Shown here: positions 25,702 through 35,465 of the stretch, piece by piece
How positions within the stretch are numbered: the stretch's first letter is position 1
Layout of the letters: every line of letters begins with the position of its first letter
Source: Herbaspirillum aquaticum
GTDB lineage: Bacteria; Pseudomonadota; Gammaproteobacteria; Burkholderiales; Burkholderiaceae_D
Assembly (NCBI RefSeq): GCF_002213425.1
Contig: NZ_NJGV01000011.1
Location: forward strand, 1-64,000
Length of the DNA: 64,000 nucleotides
Direction: 5' to 3'
Notes under the pieces: model-generated
Databases searched by the model: none
What the model saw: the letters and a program-made list of their open reading frames with translations, nothing else
Told to the model about the DNA's origin: nothing
Made by a program: the position numbers and the translations under genes

Positions 25702-27363
25702 ATGGATGACCGGAAACACCCCCCTCTCTCCCTCCGGTTCGTGCGCATCGACCTGCGCCTGGCCCTGGGCCTGTTTTCGCTGTTGCTGATCTGCGGCCTG
25801 TGGCTGGGCGCGTTCAAGGAACTCAACGCCAGCCGCGAGAACCACCTGCAGGACGCCCGCCGCGATGCCCAGTCGCTGTCGCGGTTGTTCCTCGAACACG
25901 CCTACCGCACTGTCGAGGCTGCCGACCAGGCCGCACTCTACCTGCGCTATCGCTATGCCGAGCGCGGCCAGTCCCTGGACCTGGCCACCGAAATCTCCAA
26001 CGGCCTGGTGGCGCGCAATGTCTACAACCTCTTCACCATCGTCGACGCCAAGGGTGACGTGGTGCTCTCCAGCAAACCCTTTACCCCGCTGAACCTGGCC
26101 GACCGCGAACACGTGCAGGTGCAAGGCGGCGAGGACAAGCTCTTCATCAGCAAGCCGGTGCTGGGGCGCGTGTCCAAGAAATGGTCGCTGCAGCTCACGC
26201 GCCGCATCAACCGTCCTGACGGCAGCTTTGGCGGCGTGATCGTGGTGTCCATCGATCCGCAGTATTTCACCAGCCTGTACCACCAGATCGATGTGGGCCA
26301 CCACGGTGTCATCACCCTGGTCGGGGCCGACGGTATCGCGCGCGTGCGCCGCACGGGAGACATGGATGCCATGGGCGAGCAGGTCAACGGCGGCAAGGTC
26401 TACGCCGCCATGCTGGCGCAAGGCAAGGGGGTGGTTGAAGCCTTCAGCCGGGTCGATGGCCGCGAGCGCATCTACGCCTTCCACAAGCTGCGCGACTATC
26501 CGCTCTACGCCTCGGTGGGCATCGACATCGAAGAGCGCCTGGCCCCCTACTACCGCGAACGCAACCGCACCCTGACGCTGGCCTCGCTCATTACCCTGGC
26601 CGTTCTGGTTTTCAATGCGGTGCTGATCTGGATGGCCGGCTCGCTGGTGAGGAGCCGCCAGGAAGCCATGCAGGCCAGCCAGGCCAAGTCACGCTTCCTG
26701 TCCAACATGTCGCATGAATTCCGCACTCCGCTCAACGGCGTGCTGGGCTATTCGGATGCGCTGCGCGAAGAGCTGGATGAGTCGCCGCTGGCGCAATATG
26801 CCACTGCCATCCATGACAGCGGCAACCGCCTCTTGGGACTGGTCGAGTCCATCCTCGAAGTCACCGCCCTGGAAGACCGCCGCGTGGCCGTGCACAGCGA
26901 ACCCGAGAACATCCGCGAACTGGTCAGCCAGGCCATCGCCCGCCATTACCAGGCGGCCCAGACCAAGGGCCTGCAGCTGGAATGCCGCATCAGCGACGAT
27001 GTTCCGCAGATCATCGTATGCGACCAGCGCAAGGTACTGCGCGTGCTGGAAAACCTGATCGGCAATGCCGTACGCTACACCGACACCGGGCGCGTACTGG
27101 TGGAAGTCGACCGCAGCAGCGACCAGCTGGCCATCCGCATCAAGGACACCGGCATCGGCATTGCCGCCGGACAAGTCGATACCATCTTCGAGAAGTTCAC
27201 CCAGGCTGATGACAGCGAACAGCGCGCCAGGGACGGCGCGGGCCTGGGACTGACCATTGCGCAGCGCCTCGTGACGCTCATGGGCGGCCAACTCATGTTA
27301 CAGTCGAAACAACATCAAGGATCGACGTTCAGCTTCACATTGCCGCTGCAAGAGCCGAAGTAA
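25702..27363 (+). CDS. Membrane sensor histidine kinase with a Cache-like domain
   Basis: Encodes 553 residues. Membrane segment 1 (~16-36), a ~250-residue periplasmic double-Cache-like sensor (YNLFTIVDAKGDVVLSS, VSIDPQYFTSLYHQ, GVITLVGADGIARVR), membrane segment 2 (~290-317), HisKA with SRFLSNMSHEFRTPLNG, and HATPase (NLIGNAVRYTDTG, DTGIGI, GAGLGLTIAQRLV). There is no receiver. The ATG lies 29 bp after the HTH-receiver gene. The phosphoryl group could pass to that receiver directly or through the Hpt protein encoded next. Confidence 0.88.
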   Translation: MDDRKHPPLSLRFVRIDLRLALGLFSLLLICGLWLGAFKELNASRENHLQDARRDAQSLSRLFLEHAYRTVEAADQAALYLRYRYAERGQSLDLATEISNGLVARNVYNLFTIVDAKGDVVLSSKPFTPLNLADREHVQVQGGEDKLFISKPVLGRVSKKWSLQLTRRINRPDGSFGGVIVVSIDPQYFTSLYHQIDVGHHGVITLVGADGIARVRRTGDMDAMGEQVNGGKVYAAMLAQGKGVVEAFSRVDGRERIYAFHKLRDYPLYASVGIDIEERLAPYYRERNRTLTLASLITLAVLVFNAVLIWMAGSLVRSRQEAMQASQAKSRFLSNMSHEFRTPLNGVLGYSDALREELDESPLAQYATAIHDSGNRLLGLVESILEVTALEDRRVAVHSEPENIRELVSQAIARHYQAAQTKGLQLECRISDDVPQIIVCDQRKVLRVLENLIGNAVRYTDTGRVLVEVDRSSDQLAIRIKDTGIGIAAGQVDTIFEKFTQADDSEQRARDGAGLGLTIAQRLVTLMGGQLMLQSKQHQGSTFSFTLPLQEPK

Positions 27364-27391
27364 TCGGCCGCAAAGAAGAGAGGGGAATACC

Positions 27392-27766
27392 GTGCAACCG
27401 GGCCAGCCACTGACCGACTATCACCATATCGACCCGAGCCAGCTGCTCGATGCCGTGGGCGGGGACGCCGGCACCGTGGCGTCGCTGGCGCGCACTTTCC
27501 TGGAGAGCGCGCCGCCCATCTTCGCCCGCCTGCAAGAAGCTGCCCTGGCCGGCAACGCCGAGCGCATCCGGCATGAGAGCCATGCCTTGAAAGGCATGAG
27601 TGCCATGTTCCAGGCGCAGCCGCTGACGGCGCTGCTGCAGCAGACCGAACAGGCCGCCCGCCAAGGACAGTCACCGCGTCCGGAGGACCTGGTGCAGCTG
27701 CAGGCCAGCTTTGCACCGGTGCTGGATGAGATCGGGCGCTGCGCGCGCTCGCAGCCCCAGTCCTGA
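27392..27766 (+). CDS. Stand-alone Hpt phosphotransfer protein
   Basis: Encodes 124 residues from a GTG with a GAGGGGA site 7 nt upstream. The helical Hpt core carries RHESHALKGMSAMFQA, in which the His of HALKG (about residue 63) is the phosphorylation site. Free Hpt proteins shuttle phosphoryl groups between the receiver of a hybrid kinase and a separate response regulator. Its place between a kinase without a receiver and a hybrid kinase with one makes it the likely hub of the 25.0-30.1 kb relay. Confidence 0.85.
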   Translation: MQPGQPLTDYHHIDPSQLLDAVGGDAGTVASLARTFLESAPPIFARLQEAALAGNAERIRHESHALKGMSAMFQAQPLTALLQQTEQAARQGQSPRPEDLVQLQASFAPVLDEIGRCARSQPQS

Positions 27767-27801
27767 CCTGCGGGGGCACTCCCTGCCCTGCCTGCCCGTC
27801 C

Positions 27802-30090
27802 ATGACACCCTCCACGCCCGCCTCCGGCCCGCTTCCCGCCCCGCCGCGCATCCGCAAGTCCGCCGTTACCCTGGGCGCCTTGCTGCTGGCGCTGCTGGCG
27901 GCCACTGTCATCATTTCCGGCAGCCTGCTGTACCGTGCCAGCCTCAACGACTGGCGCAACGACCTCGCCACGCTTTCCACGGTGCTGGCCGAGAGCACCG
28001 CCCAGACCATTTCCTCGGCCCGGCTGGTGCTGGACAGCATCCAGTCCGACATCGAAGCCGCCAACGTCAACGACGACACCCAGCTGCGCGAACACGTCAG
28101 CACGCCCGAGTATTCCCGCACCATGCGCGAAAAGATCCGCGGCCTGCCCTTCATCTCGGGCATCGGCATCAGCAATGCCCAGGGCCGCATCGTGAGCCTG
28201 TCGCGGGTATTCCCGGCGCCGCCGCTGGACCTGACCGACCGCGACTATTTTTTCCATCACAGCCAGAATGCCTCGACCGAGGATTTCCTGAGCGAAACCG
28301 TCAATTCGCGCGCGGCCGGCGTGCCGACCTTCTACCTCACCCGCCGCATCAATGACCGCCAGGGCCGCATGCTGGCCATCGTGGTGGTGGCCCTGCCCAA
28401 CTCGTTCTTTGAAGAGTTCTTCAGTGCCGTGACCAAGGACAAGCCCTTTTCCATCCTGCTGGCGCGGGAAGACGAGAAGCCCCTCATCACCACATCCCTG
28501 GTGCACGACACCACGGTGCGGCGTGACATCAAGCCGCTGGCTGACCTGCACCTGCCGCGCCCGGCCGGCACCAGCGCCAAGCAACCCTACTACTTCATGC
28601 AGGCGCACTGGCTGGGTATCCACCGGCCGGTGCGCAATGCGCCGATGTACCTGGAGATCGGGGTCACCGACAAGGTCTATTTCACCGAATGGCTGGAGTC
28701 GATGTATCCCTTGATGCTGGTGGCCGCCATCAGCCTGGTGGGCCTCATCGGCGGTTTTGGCATGGCCCTGCGCCAGGTCCAGCGACGCGAGCAGGATGCG
28801 CAACTGGCCTTGCATCTCAAGGAAGAAGCAGACCAGGCCAACCAGGCCAAGTCGCGCTTCCTGGCCATGGTCAGCCATGAAGTGCGCACGCCCATGAATG
28901 GCATCCTGGGCTTGTCCGAACTGCTGATGGAGTCAGGCCTGTCGAGCAAGCAGCAGCACTATGCCGACAGCATCCACAGCGCCACCGGCGGACTGGTGCG
29001 CATCATCAACGACATCCTTGATTTTTCCAAGATCGAATCCGGCAAGCTCGATCTGGAGGGCGTGGCCTTCCATCCGGCGCGGCTGGTGCGCGAAGTTGCC
29101 GAGCTGTACCGGCCTTCGATCCACAACAAGGAGGTGCAGCTGGATGTGCGCATCGATTGCGATGACGCGCTCTGCCTGGTGGGCGACCCGTCGCGGCTCA
29201 AGCAGGTGCTGGGCAACCTGCTGAGCAATGCCATCAAGTTCACCCAGGCCGGCTACGTGCGGCTGAGCATGTCGGCGCAACGGGAAGAATCCTCGCCTGC
29301 GCGCTGGCGGGTCTTCTTTACCGTGGCCGACAGCGGCATCGGCATTTCCCCGGAAGCCCTGGCCCAGCTGTTCCAGCCCTTCACCCAGGCCGACACCTCG
29401 ATTTCGCGCCGCTTTGGCGGGACCGGACTGGGCTTGGCCATGAGCAAGAACCTGGTGGAACTGATGGGCGGCAAGATCGCCTGCCAGAGCGTGCCCGGAC
29501 AATCCACCAAATTCAGTTTCGACATCCTTTGCCCGGAAGGCGTGACCACGGATCGCCCCGAGGCCCCGCCGCAGGCGGCCATGAAGAATGATGCTTCACC
29601 TGCCCCGCAACCCGCCGCCAGCCCTGCCCCCGCTGCACCGGTATCGCCGGCCCAGGTGAACCCGCTCGCCCCACTGACGCCGACCACCACGGCCGCCCCC
29701 TCTGCCCTGACCGGCGCCCGCATCCTGGTGGCCGAGGATACCGAGATCAACCGCCAGTTGCTGCGCATCCTGCTGGCGCGGCGCGGCTGCATCCTGCAGG
29801 AGGTGGAGAACGGCCAGCTGGCGCTGGAGGCCATCCGCAACGGCAACTATGACCTGGTGCTCATGGATTGCATGATGCCCATCATGGACGGCTACCAGGC
29901 CACCAGCGAGATCCGCAGCTTCGAGCAAGCCCATGGCCGCCCGCGCACGCCCATCATCGCCCTGACCGCCAGCGCCATCGAAGGCGACCGCCAGCGCTGC
30001 CTCGATGCCGGCATGGACGACTACCTCAGCAAGCCCTTCACCCAGGTCGGCCTGATGAATGCCGTGGAAAAGTGGCTGCAAAAAGCCTGA
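27802..30090 (+). CDS. Hybrid sensor histidine kinase (Cache-HisKA-HATPase-REC)
   Basis: Encodes 762 residues. Membrane segment 1 (~17-40), periplasmic Cache-like sensor (~45-295; GIGISNAQGRIVSLSRVFP, DRDYFFHH), membrane segment 2 (~300-323), HisKA with MVSHEVRTPMNGILG (~355), HATPase to ~575 ([25 protein letters not shown]), a Pro/Ala-rich linker (~590-635), and a receiver (~638-760; VAEDTEINR, LMDCMMPIMDG, SKPF). It follows the Hpt gene by 35 bp and ends a probable four-gene operon. DRDYF is a feature of Cache domains that bind small ligands. Confidence 0.9.
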   Translation: MTPSTPASGPLPAPPRIRKSAVTLGALLLALLAATVIISGSLLYRASLNDWRNDLATLSTVLAESTAQTISSARLVLDSIQSDIEAANVNDDTQLREHVSTPEYSRTMREKIRGLPFISGIGISNAQGRIVSLSRVFPAPPLDLTDRDYFFHHSQNASTEDFLSETVNSRAAGVPTFYLTRRINDRQGRMLAIVVVALPNSFFEEFFSAVTKDKPFSILLAREDEKPLITTSLVHDTTVRRDIKPLADLHLPRPAGTSAKQPYYFMQAHWLGIHRPVRNAPMYLEIGVTDKVYFTEWLESMYPLMLVAAISLVGLIGGFGMALRQVQRREQDAQLALHLKEEADQANQAKSRFLAMVSHEVRTPMNGILGLSELLMESGLSSKQQHYADSIHSATGGLVRIINDILDFSKIESGKLDLEGVAFHPARLVREVAELYRPSIHNKEVQLDVRIDCDDALCLVGDPSRLKQVLGNLLSNAIKFTQAGYVRLSMSAQREESSPARWRVFFTVADSGIGISPEALAQLFQPFTQADTSISRRFGGTGLGLAMSKNLVELMGGKIACQSVPGQSTKFSFDILCPEGVTTDRPEAPPQAAMKNDASPAPQPAASPAPAAPVSPAQVNPLAPLTPTTTAAPSALTGARILVAEDTEINRQLLRILLARRGCILQEVENGQLALEAIRNGNYDLVLMDCMMPIMDGYQATSEIRSFEQAHGRPRTPIIALTASAIEGDRQRCLDAGMDDYLSKPFTQVGLMNAVEKWLQKA

Positions 30091-30243
30091 GATCGATAAA
30101 CCTGAGTTGAATTCAGGAAAATCCTTACGAAAATAAAACAACTGATTAAATCGTTTTATTTGATTTATTTGTTTAGCCGTCTTATGATGGTTCCTGAGCG
30201 CACATGAATATTCCAACACGGCGCATTTATCAGGAGTGTCATC

Positions 30244-31989
30244 ATGAAATGGTTCTACGATCTGAAGATAGCCCACAAACTCAATGCCGGCTTCCTCGTC
30301 GTGCTGATGTTCATCGTGGCGCTGGGCGGTTTCTCCATTGCGCAATTGGCGCAGGTCAACCAGAGTTCCACCGACATCGCGCGCAACTGGCTGCCCAGCA
30401 TCGACACCCTGTCCAAGATCAGCCTGGCACTGGCGCGCTCGCGCAGTTTCGACATGCAGCAAGTGCTGACTGAAGACAAGAAGGAAGAGCAGGCTGCACG
30501 TGAGCGTGGCAACAAGCAGATGGCCGTGCTGGAAAAGGAAGTGGCGCATTACGGCAGCCTGATCTCGGAGCCGCGCGAAAAGGAGCTTTACCCGGAAATC
30601 CAGCGCAACATCGCCGCCTACAAGGCCGCCCATGACCGCATGGAGAAACTGTTCATCGATGGCCAGAAGCAGGCTGCCTACGCCGTCCTGATGACCGACT
30701 CCACCCCCGTCTACCGCAAGCTGCAGGACCAGATCAATGAACTGAGCGAGGTCAACAGCAAAGGCGCGGCCGCCTCGGAACAGCAGGCCAGCACCGTCTA
30801 CGAACAGGCCCGTATGGCCATCTTTGCCCTGATCGCCACCTGCGTCGTGCTGGCCATGACCCTGTCCTGGTGGATTGCCCGCCTGGTGGCCCGTCCGCTG
30901 ACCCAGGCCGTCTCGATTGCCCGGCAGGTGGCCGAAGGCGACTTGACCGCCCGCATTCCCGAGAACACGGGTCGCGACGAAACCGCCCAACTGATGGGCG
31001 CCTTGAAGCAGATGAACGACAACCTGCTCACCATCGTGCAGGAAGTGCGCATCGGTACCGACACCATCAGCACCGCCTCGGCCGAAATCGCCACCGGCAA
31101 CATGGACTTGTCTTCCCGCACCGAGCAACAGGCCGGTGCCCTGGAAGAAACTGCCTCGGCCATGGAAGAACTGACCTCCACCGTACGCCAGAACTCCGAC
31201 AATGCCCGCCAGGCCAACCAGTTGGCGGTCACCGCGTCCGAGGTGGCCCAGGCCGGCGGCCAGGTAGTGGGCAAGGTTGTTCACACCATGGATGCCATCA
31301 ATGAATCTTCGCGCAAAATCGCCGACATCATCGGCGTCATCGACGGGATCGCTTTCCAGACCAACATCCTGGCCCTGAACGCCGCCGTGGAAGCGGCCCG
31401 AGCCGGGGAGCAGGGACGCGGTTTCGCGGTGGTCGCCTCGGAAGTGCGTTCGCTGGCCCAGCGCAGTGCCTCCGCAGCGCATGAAATCAAGGCCCTGATC
31501 GACGACTCGGTGAGCAAGGTGGATACCGGCACCAAGCTGGTCGGCGAAGCCGGCCAGACCATGGACGAGGTGGTGGCCAGCGTCAAGCGCGTCTCCGACA
31601 TCGTGGCCGAAATCACCGCCGCCGGTGCCGAGCAGAGCCAGGGCATCGAGCAGATCAACAATGCGGTCGTGCACATGGATGAAAACACCCAGCAGAATGC
31701 CGCCCTGGTCGAACAGGCTGCCGCTGCCGCCAAGGCCCTGCAGGAACAGGCAGCGCGCCTGAGCCAGACGGTGGGCGTGTTCCGCCTCGATGCCAGCGAC
31801 GTGCCGGCAACGGTGAGCGCCAAGCCGACCATGATGTCCGCTGCCCCGCGCAACATCACCCCGGCACGCCCGGCAGTGAGCGCAGCGCGCCCCAAGGCCA
31901 TCGCCCCGTCAGCCCCGGCAGCACGTCCGTCGGCACCGGCCAAGAGCCAGCACGACAGCGCCGACAACGGTGACTGGGAACAATTCTGA
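30244..31989 (+). CDS. Methyl-accepting chemotaxis protein with CheR-binding-like tail
   Basis: Encodes 581 residues. Membrane segment 1 (~10-32), four-helix-bundle sensor (~35-185), membrane segment 2 (~188-212), HAMP (~213-265), and the signalling hairpin with [26 protein letters not shown] at the tip. A Pro/Ala-rich tether (~520-575) ends in DWEQF, which matches the xWxxF form of the NWETF pentapeptide that recruits CheR/CheB in enteric receptors. The site GGAG precedes the ATG. CheV follows 15 bp downstream, so the two are probably co-transcribed. The upstream 150 bp are AT-rich. Confidence 0.9.
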   Translation: MKWFYDLKIAHKLNAGFLVVLMFIVALGGFSIAQLAQVNQSSTDIARNWLPSIDTLSKISLALARSRSFDMQQVLTEDKKEEQAARERGNKQMAVLEKEVAHYGSLISEPREKELYPEIQRNIAAYKAAHDRMEKLFIDGQKQAAYAVLMTDSTPVYRKLQDQINELSEVNSKGAAASEQQASTVYEQARMAIFALIATCVVLAMTLSWWIARLVARPLTQAVSIARQVAEGDLTARIPENTGRDETAQLMGALKQMNDNLLTIVQEVRIGTDTISTASAEIATGNMDLSSRTEQQAGALEETASAMEELTSTVRQNSDNARQANQLAVTASEVAQAGGQVVGKVVHTMDAINESSRKIADIIGVIDGIAFQTNILALNAAVEAARAGEQGRGFAVVASEVRSLAQRSASAAHEIKALIDDSVSKVDTGTKLVGEAGQTMDEVVASVKRVSDIVAEITAAGAEQSQGIEQINNAVVHMDENTQQNAALVEQAAAAAKALQEQAARLSQTVGVFRLDASDVPATVSAKPTMMSAAPRNITPARPAVSAARPKAIAPSAPAARPSAPAKSQHDSADNGDWEQF

Positions 31990-32004
31990 AGACCTGAGGA
32001 CACC

Positions 32005-32967
32005 ATGGACGCCTTCCAAAAAGAAATCGACGAACGGACCAACCTGACCTCCAGCAACAAGTTCGAGCTGCTGCTGTTCCGCCTCGGCAACCCCGAAGGC
32101 AGCACCGACAAGCCGGGCGAACTGTACGGCATCAACGTCTTTAAGATCCGCGAGATCGTCCCGATGATGGACATCACCGCCGCCGCCGGCATGCGCTCCC
32201 CGATGCTGGGCATGGTCAACATCCGCGGCCAGGTGATGTCGGTGGTGGACCTGCCGGCGGTGGCTGGCTGCAAGCCGGGCCACGGCTTGAACATCCTGCT
32301 CATCACCGAGTTCGCCCGGCATACCCAGGCCTTCGCGGTCGAGTCGGTGGAAGAAATCGTGCGCCTGGACTGGAGCCAGGTCCTGCCGGCCGACTCCAAT
32401 GCCTCCGGCAACGTGGTCACCAGCATCGCCCGTCTCGATTCGGCCCAGGACGGTGGCCGGCTGGTGCAGGTGCTGGACGTGGAGCAGATCCTCAACATGG
32501 TCTCGCCGGTCAAGGAACAGATGCAGCCGCCCGCGCCGGGCAACAACGAACTCAAGATCAAGCCGGGCTCGGTGGTACTGGCGGCCGACGACTCGCGCAT
32601 GGCGCGTGCCCTCATCGAGCAATGCCTGAACGATCTCAAGCTGCCCTATGTGATGGCCACCGATGGCTTGCAAGCCTGGAAGAAATTGCAGGAGCTGGCC
32701 CGCGAAGCGGAACAGGAACACAAGCCCCTCACCGACAAGGTCGCCATGGTGCTGACCGACCTGGAAATGCCGGAGATGGATGGCTTCACCCTGACCCGCA
32801 AGATCAAGGCCTCGGACCTCTACAAACAATTGCCGGTGGTGATCCATTCTTCACTCACCGGCGCGGCCAACGAAGACCATGTGCGCTCGGTAGGCGCCAA
32901 TGGTTACGTCGCCAAGTTTTCACCGCCTGAACTGGCAGCAATGCTGCGCAAGGTGCTGCCCCCCTGA
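32005..32967 (+). CDS. cheV: Chemotaxis coupling protein CheV (CheW-REC)
   Basis: Encodes 320 residues with a CheW domain (~15-170; ELYGINVFKIREIV, NIRGQVMSVVDLP) joined to a receiver (~190-315; AADDSRMAR, LTDLEMPEMDG, conserved Lys in VAKFSPPEL). CheV couples receptors to CheA like CheW and adapts through phosphorylation of its receiver. GAGGA lies before the ATG. It is directly downstream of the chemoreceptor, and a rho-independent terminator at 33,041-33,077 closes the unit. Confidence 0.92.
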   Translation: MDAFQKEIDERTNLTSSNKFELLLFRLGNPEGSTDKPGELYGINVFKIREIVPMMDITAAAGMRSPMLGMVNIRGQVMSVVDLPAVAGCKPGHGLNILLITEFARHTQAFAVESVEEIVRLDWSQVLPADSNASGNVVTSIARLDSAQDGGRLVQVLDVEQILNMVSPVKEQMQPPAPGNNELKIKPGSVVLAADDSRMARALIEQCLNDLKLPYVMATDGLQAWKKLQELAREAEQEHKPLTDKVAMVLTDLEMPEMDGFTLTRKIKASDLYKQLPVVIHSSLTGAANEDHVRSVGANGYVAKFSPPELAAMLRKVLPP

Positions 32968-33040
32968 CGGCACCTACTGCAGAGCCAGGAACGGCGCTTT
33001 TTACAAGCGCACGGCCGACACCCTGTCGGCCAGCAGGACA

Positions 33041-33077
33041 AGCCCCACGCCACCCTCCCGGTGCCGTGGGGCTTTTT
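33041..33077 (+). terminator. Terminator of the receptor-cheV unit
   Basis: AGCCCCACG (33,041-33,049) and CGTGGGGCT (33,065-33,073) pair perfectly around a 15-nt loop and are followed by a T run to 33,077. A second hairpin, GGCCGACA-CCC-TGTCGGCC, sits just before it at 33,013-33,031. Confidence 0.8.
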
Positions 33078-33253
33078 GCCAGCCTGGCTGGCTCCAGCGC
33101 CTGACCAATCCCGACTGGCTTGAGCTACCTCAAATTATTTCGAGACCAGGCTCCTAGAATCAGGACTGAACATCCCTCCGGCACGCCTGGGCCGGCGATG
33201 CGGATGTCTCCGCCCCGACCCGCGTGCGGTCGTCCTGTCCCAGGAGGCTGGCC

Positions 33254-33700
33254 ATGGTTCCCACTTCTGAACGTGTCGTTTCCCTCGTCCCTTGCGCCGG
33301 CAGCAAGGGACCGGCCCAAGGCATCCCGGCCCTGCTGGCTGCGATGGATGCCGAGCATCGTGAAGTCCTGGAGAGCGTGGCCGCGCTGGCGGTGGTGCCG
33401 CCGACGCGGTTTGCCAGCGCCTATGCGGCCCTGGTAGCGCAGATCGAAGCAGGATTCCGGGAAGAAGAAGAGATGATGGACCAGATCGGCTACGGCGAGA
33501 TCCGTGCCCATCGCCGCGACCATGCCGAGCTGCTGGCACTGCTGCATCGCCTGCGGCCCTACCTGGATGATGGCAATGCGCCCCTGGCCGACATCGTCAT
33601 GGGCATGATCCCGGCCATGCTGGTGCGGCACATGGCGGGGATGGACCAGGCGCTGGCGCTGGCCTTGCGCATGCAGGGCACAGGCTCGGGCAAGCGCTGA
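33254..33700 (+). CDS. Hemerythrin-like protein with one altered metal ligand
   Basis: Encodes 148 residues from the ATG at 33,254, which has CAGGAGG 7 nt upstream. The four-helix pattern of bacteriohemerythrins is clear: MDAEHREV, then FREEEEMMDQIGYGEIRAHRRDH, then LVRHMAGMD at the C-terminal helix. The usual HFxxEExLM motif reads GFREEEEMM, so the first His of helix 2 is replaced by Gly, while the HxxxH and HxxxxD sites remain. Di-iron and O2 binding may therefore be changed or lost. It lies between cheV and a phosphodiesterase gene and may be an oxygen or redox sensor linked to motility (inference). Confidence 0.65.
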   Translation: MVPTSERVVSLVPCAGSKGPAQGIPALLAAMDAEHREVLESVAALAVVPPTRFASAYAALVAQIEAGFREEEEMMDQIGYGEIRAHRRDHAELLALLHRLRPYLDDGNAPLADIVMGMIPAMLVRHMAGMDQALALALRMQGTGSGKR

Positions 33701-33751
33701 TGCGCCGTAGGCGGATCAGGCCATCAAGAATGGCGGGGAAGCCAGGTCAGG

Positions 33752-35362
33752 TCAGGCCAGGCCGGGCTCGGGGACGCGGATGTTCTCCGGCCCGGTGCCG
33801 TAATCGGCCAGCGTGGACCGATAGAAATCAATGAACTCATCTGCCGGCAAGGGCTTGGCGAACAGCCAGCCCTGGGCGAAATTGACCCCGTGCTCGCTCA
33901 GGTAGGCGGCCTGCGCCAGGGTTTCCACGCCTTCGGCGACGATGAACAGGTTCAGGCTCTTGGCCATGGCGATGATGTGATCGATCACCGCACTGGTGGC
34001 CGCGCCCGTACCGATGGTGCTGACGAAGGACTTGTCGATCTTGAGCGCATCCATGGGCAGCCCCTGCAGGTACTGCAGGTTGGAATAACCGGTCCCGAAG
34101 TCATCGAGCGCCATCGAATGTCCCAGTTCGCGCGCCCGCGCCAGCGTCACGCGGGCCGAGGCGATGTCCATGCAGCCGCGCTCGGTGGCTTCCATCCAGA
34201 GCTGTTCGGTACGGATGTCGGTACCGGCCAGCGTCTGGCTGACCACGTCGATGATGCGCCCGGTCTTGATATCCTGGGCCGCCACGTTCACGGCCACATG
34301 CAGTGCACGGTCAGCGCGCAAGGTGTCGCCCAGTTCATCCACCACGGCGGCGATCACGAGGTCGGTCATGGGCAGGATCAGGCCGCTCTCCTCGGCCAGC
34401 GGCACGAACAGGTCCGGCCGCACGATGCTGCCGTCCGGCCTGCGCCAGCGGATGAGCGCCTCGGCACCGATGCAACGTCCGGTGGCCAGTTCGATGATGG
34501 GCTGGTAGAAGACGATGAATTCCTTCTTGCGCACCGCCAGCTGCAAATCGGCCAGCGGCGACAGGCGTGCCTGCGACACCCGCAGCACCAGCAGGACCAG
34601 GCCCAGGCCCAGCAGCACGCCCACCGGCAGGAACCAGCGTTGTTCACTGGTCATGGTCTCCACCACCTGCTGGCCATCGATGATGGCGGCGGCGGTCCAG
34701 CCATCGCGGCTGACAGTCGAGACGAAGAAACCATCGAAATCCTGGGTGCCCAGCCCGCGCAGCGCGCGGCCGGCCATGCCGGCCGACACCGGCATGCCGT
34801 ATTGCGCGACCAGCCCGAAACCATTGCGTGCCAGCACCACGTGCACACCATCTTCCAGCACCACGTCGATGAATCGTTGGCGCTGGACCAGCGCCACGTG
34901 AGCACCGTACTGGAGCGCCATCATGCTGGGCCCGTCGGTGACGAAGGAGTTTTCGGCCAGCGCCACACCGATGCCGTCCTCGGTGGTAAAGGCCAGTTCC
35001 GGCAGTGGTCGGCGCAGCGCCTGGGCACGGCGATCCCAGGAAGTGCATTTCAACTGCCCGGACTCGTAATAGCCCATTTCCTCGATGGCACCGGAATTGA
35101 CCGCGATCAGCCGCATCTGTGCGATGTGCTCATCCGAGCAGGGCAAGAGCAGCAAGGGCGACAGCGACCGCAGCGCGCGCTGGCTGTTCTGGAAGGTGGC
35201 CTCGGCGCGGTCCACCACGCTTTCCGCATAGCGAGCCAGGCGTTCATGTTCGGACTGGATCACTGCCTGGCGCGACAGCCACAGCATGCCGATCACCGGC
35301 ACCGTGGCCGCCACGATGGTGGCGATGATGGTCAGGACCACCACCTTGCTTTTGTTGTTCAC
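33752..35362 (-). CDS. CSS-motif membrane c-di-GMP phosphodiesterase (EAL)
   Basis: Encodes 536 residues from a GTG at 35,362 preceded by GGGGGAGG. Membrane segment 1 (~8-30), periplasmic CSS domain (~35-240) with Cys residues in LLPCSDEH and KCTSWD, the latter being the CSS-like signature; membrane segment 2 (~248-268), and EAL (~285-525). Catalytic motifs are present: [36 protein letters not shown]. In CSS-EAL proteins the disulfide state of the periplasmic domain controls activity through DsbA-type enzymes. It is transcribed against its neighbours and is alone on its strand. Confidence 0.9.
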   Translation of the reverse strand: MNNKSKVVVLTIIATIVAATVPVIGMLWLSRQAVIQSEHERLARYAESVVDRAEATFQNSQRALRSLSPLLLLPCSDEHIAQMRLIAVNSGAIEEMGYYESGQLKCTSWDRRAQALRRPLPELAFTTEDGIGVALAENSFVTDGPSMMALQYGAHVALVQRQRFIDVVLEDGVHVVLARNGFGLVAQYGMPVSAGMAGRALRGLGTQDFDGFFVSTVSRDGWTAAAIIDGQQVVETMTSEQRWFLPVGVLLGLGLVLLVLRVSQARLSPLADLQLAVRKKEFIVFYQPIIELATGRCIGAEALIRWRRPDGSIVRPDLFVPLAEESGLILPMTDLVIAAVVDELGDTLRADRALHVAVNVAAQDIKTGRIIDVVSQTLAGTDIRTEQLWMEATERGCMDIASARVTLARARELGHSMALDDFGTGYSNLQYLQGLPMDALKIDKSFVSTIGTGAATSAVIDHIIAMAKSLNLFIVAEGVETLAQAAYLSEHGVNFAQGWLFAKPLPADEFIDFYRSTLADYGTGPENIRVPEPGLA

Positions 35363-35449
35363 ATCCTCCCCCTTTTACCGCCGCTTGCGTCGCGACCAGT
35401 TCGCCCCGGAATTCCCTTCTGATGCTCATCATTAGAGCGCAAATAAACA

Positions 35450-35465
35450 ATTAAATCAATTTAAT
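35450..35465. promoter_or_regulatory. 16-bp AT palindrome in the divergent promoter region
   Basis: ATTAAATCAATTTAAT is a perfect palindrome (7-2-7) in the 361-bp AT-rich gap between the CSS-EAL gene and the Aer-like receptor gene. The octamer ATTAAATC recurs in the promoter region of the chemoreceptor at 30,146-30,153. The rest of 35,363-35,723 is AT-rich without a gene. Confidence 0.4.
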
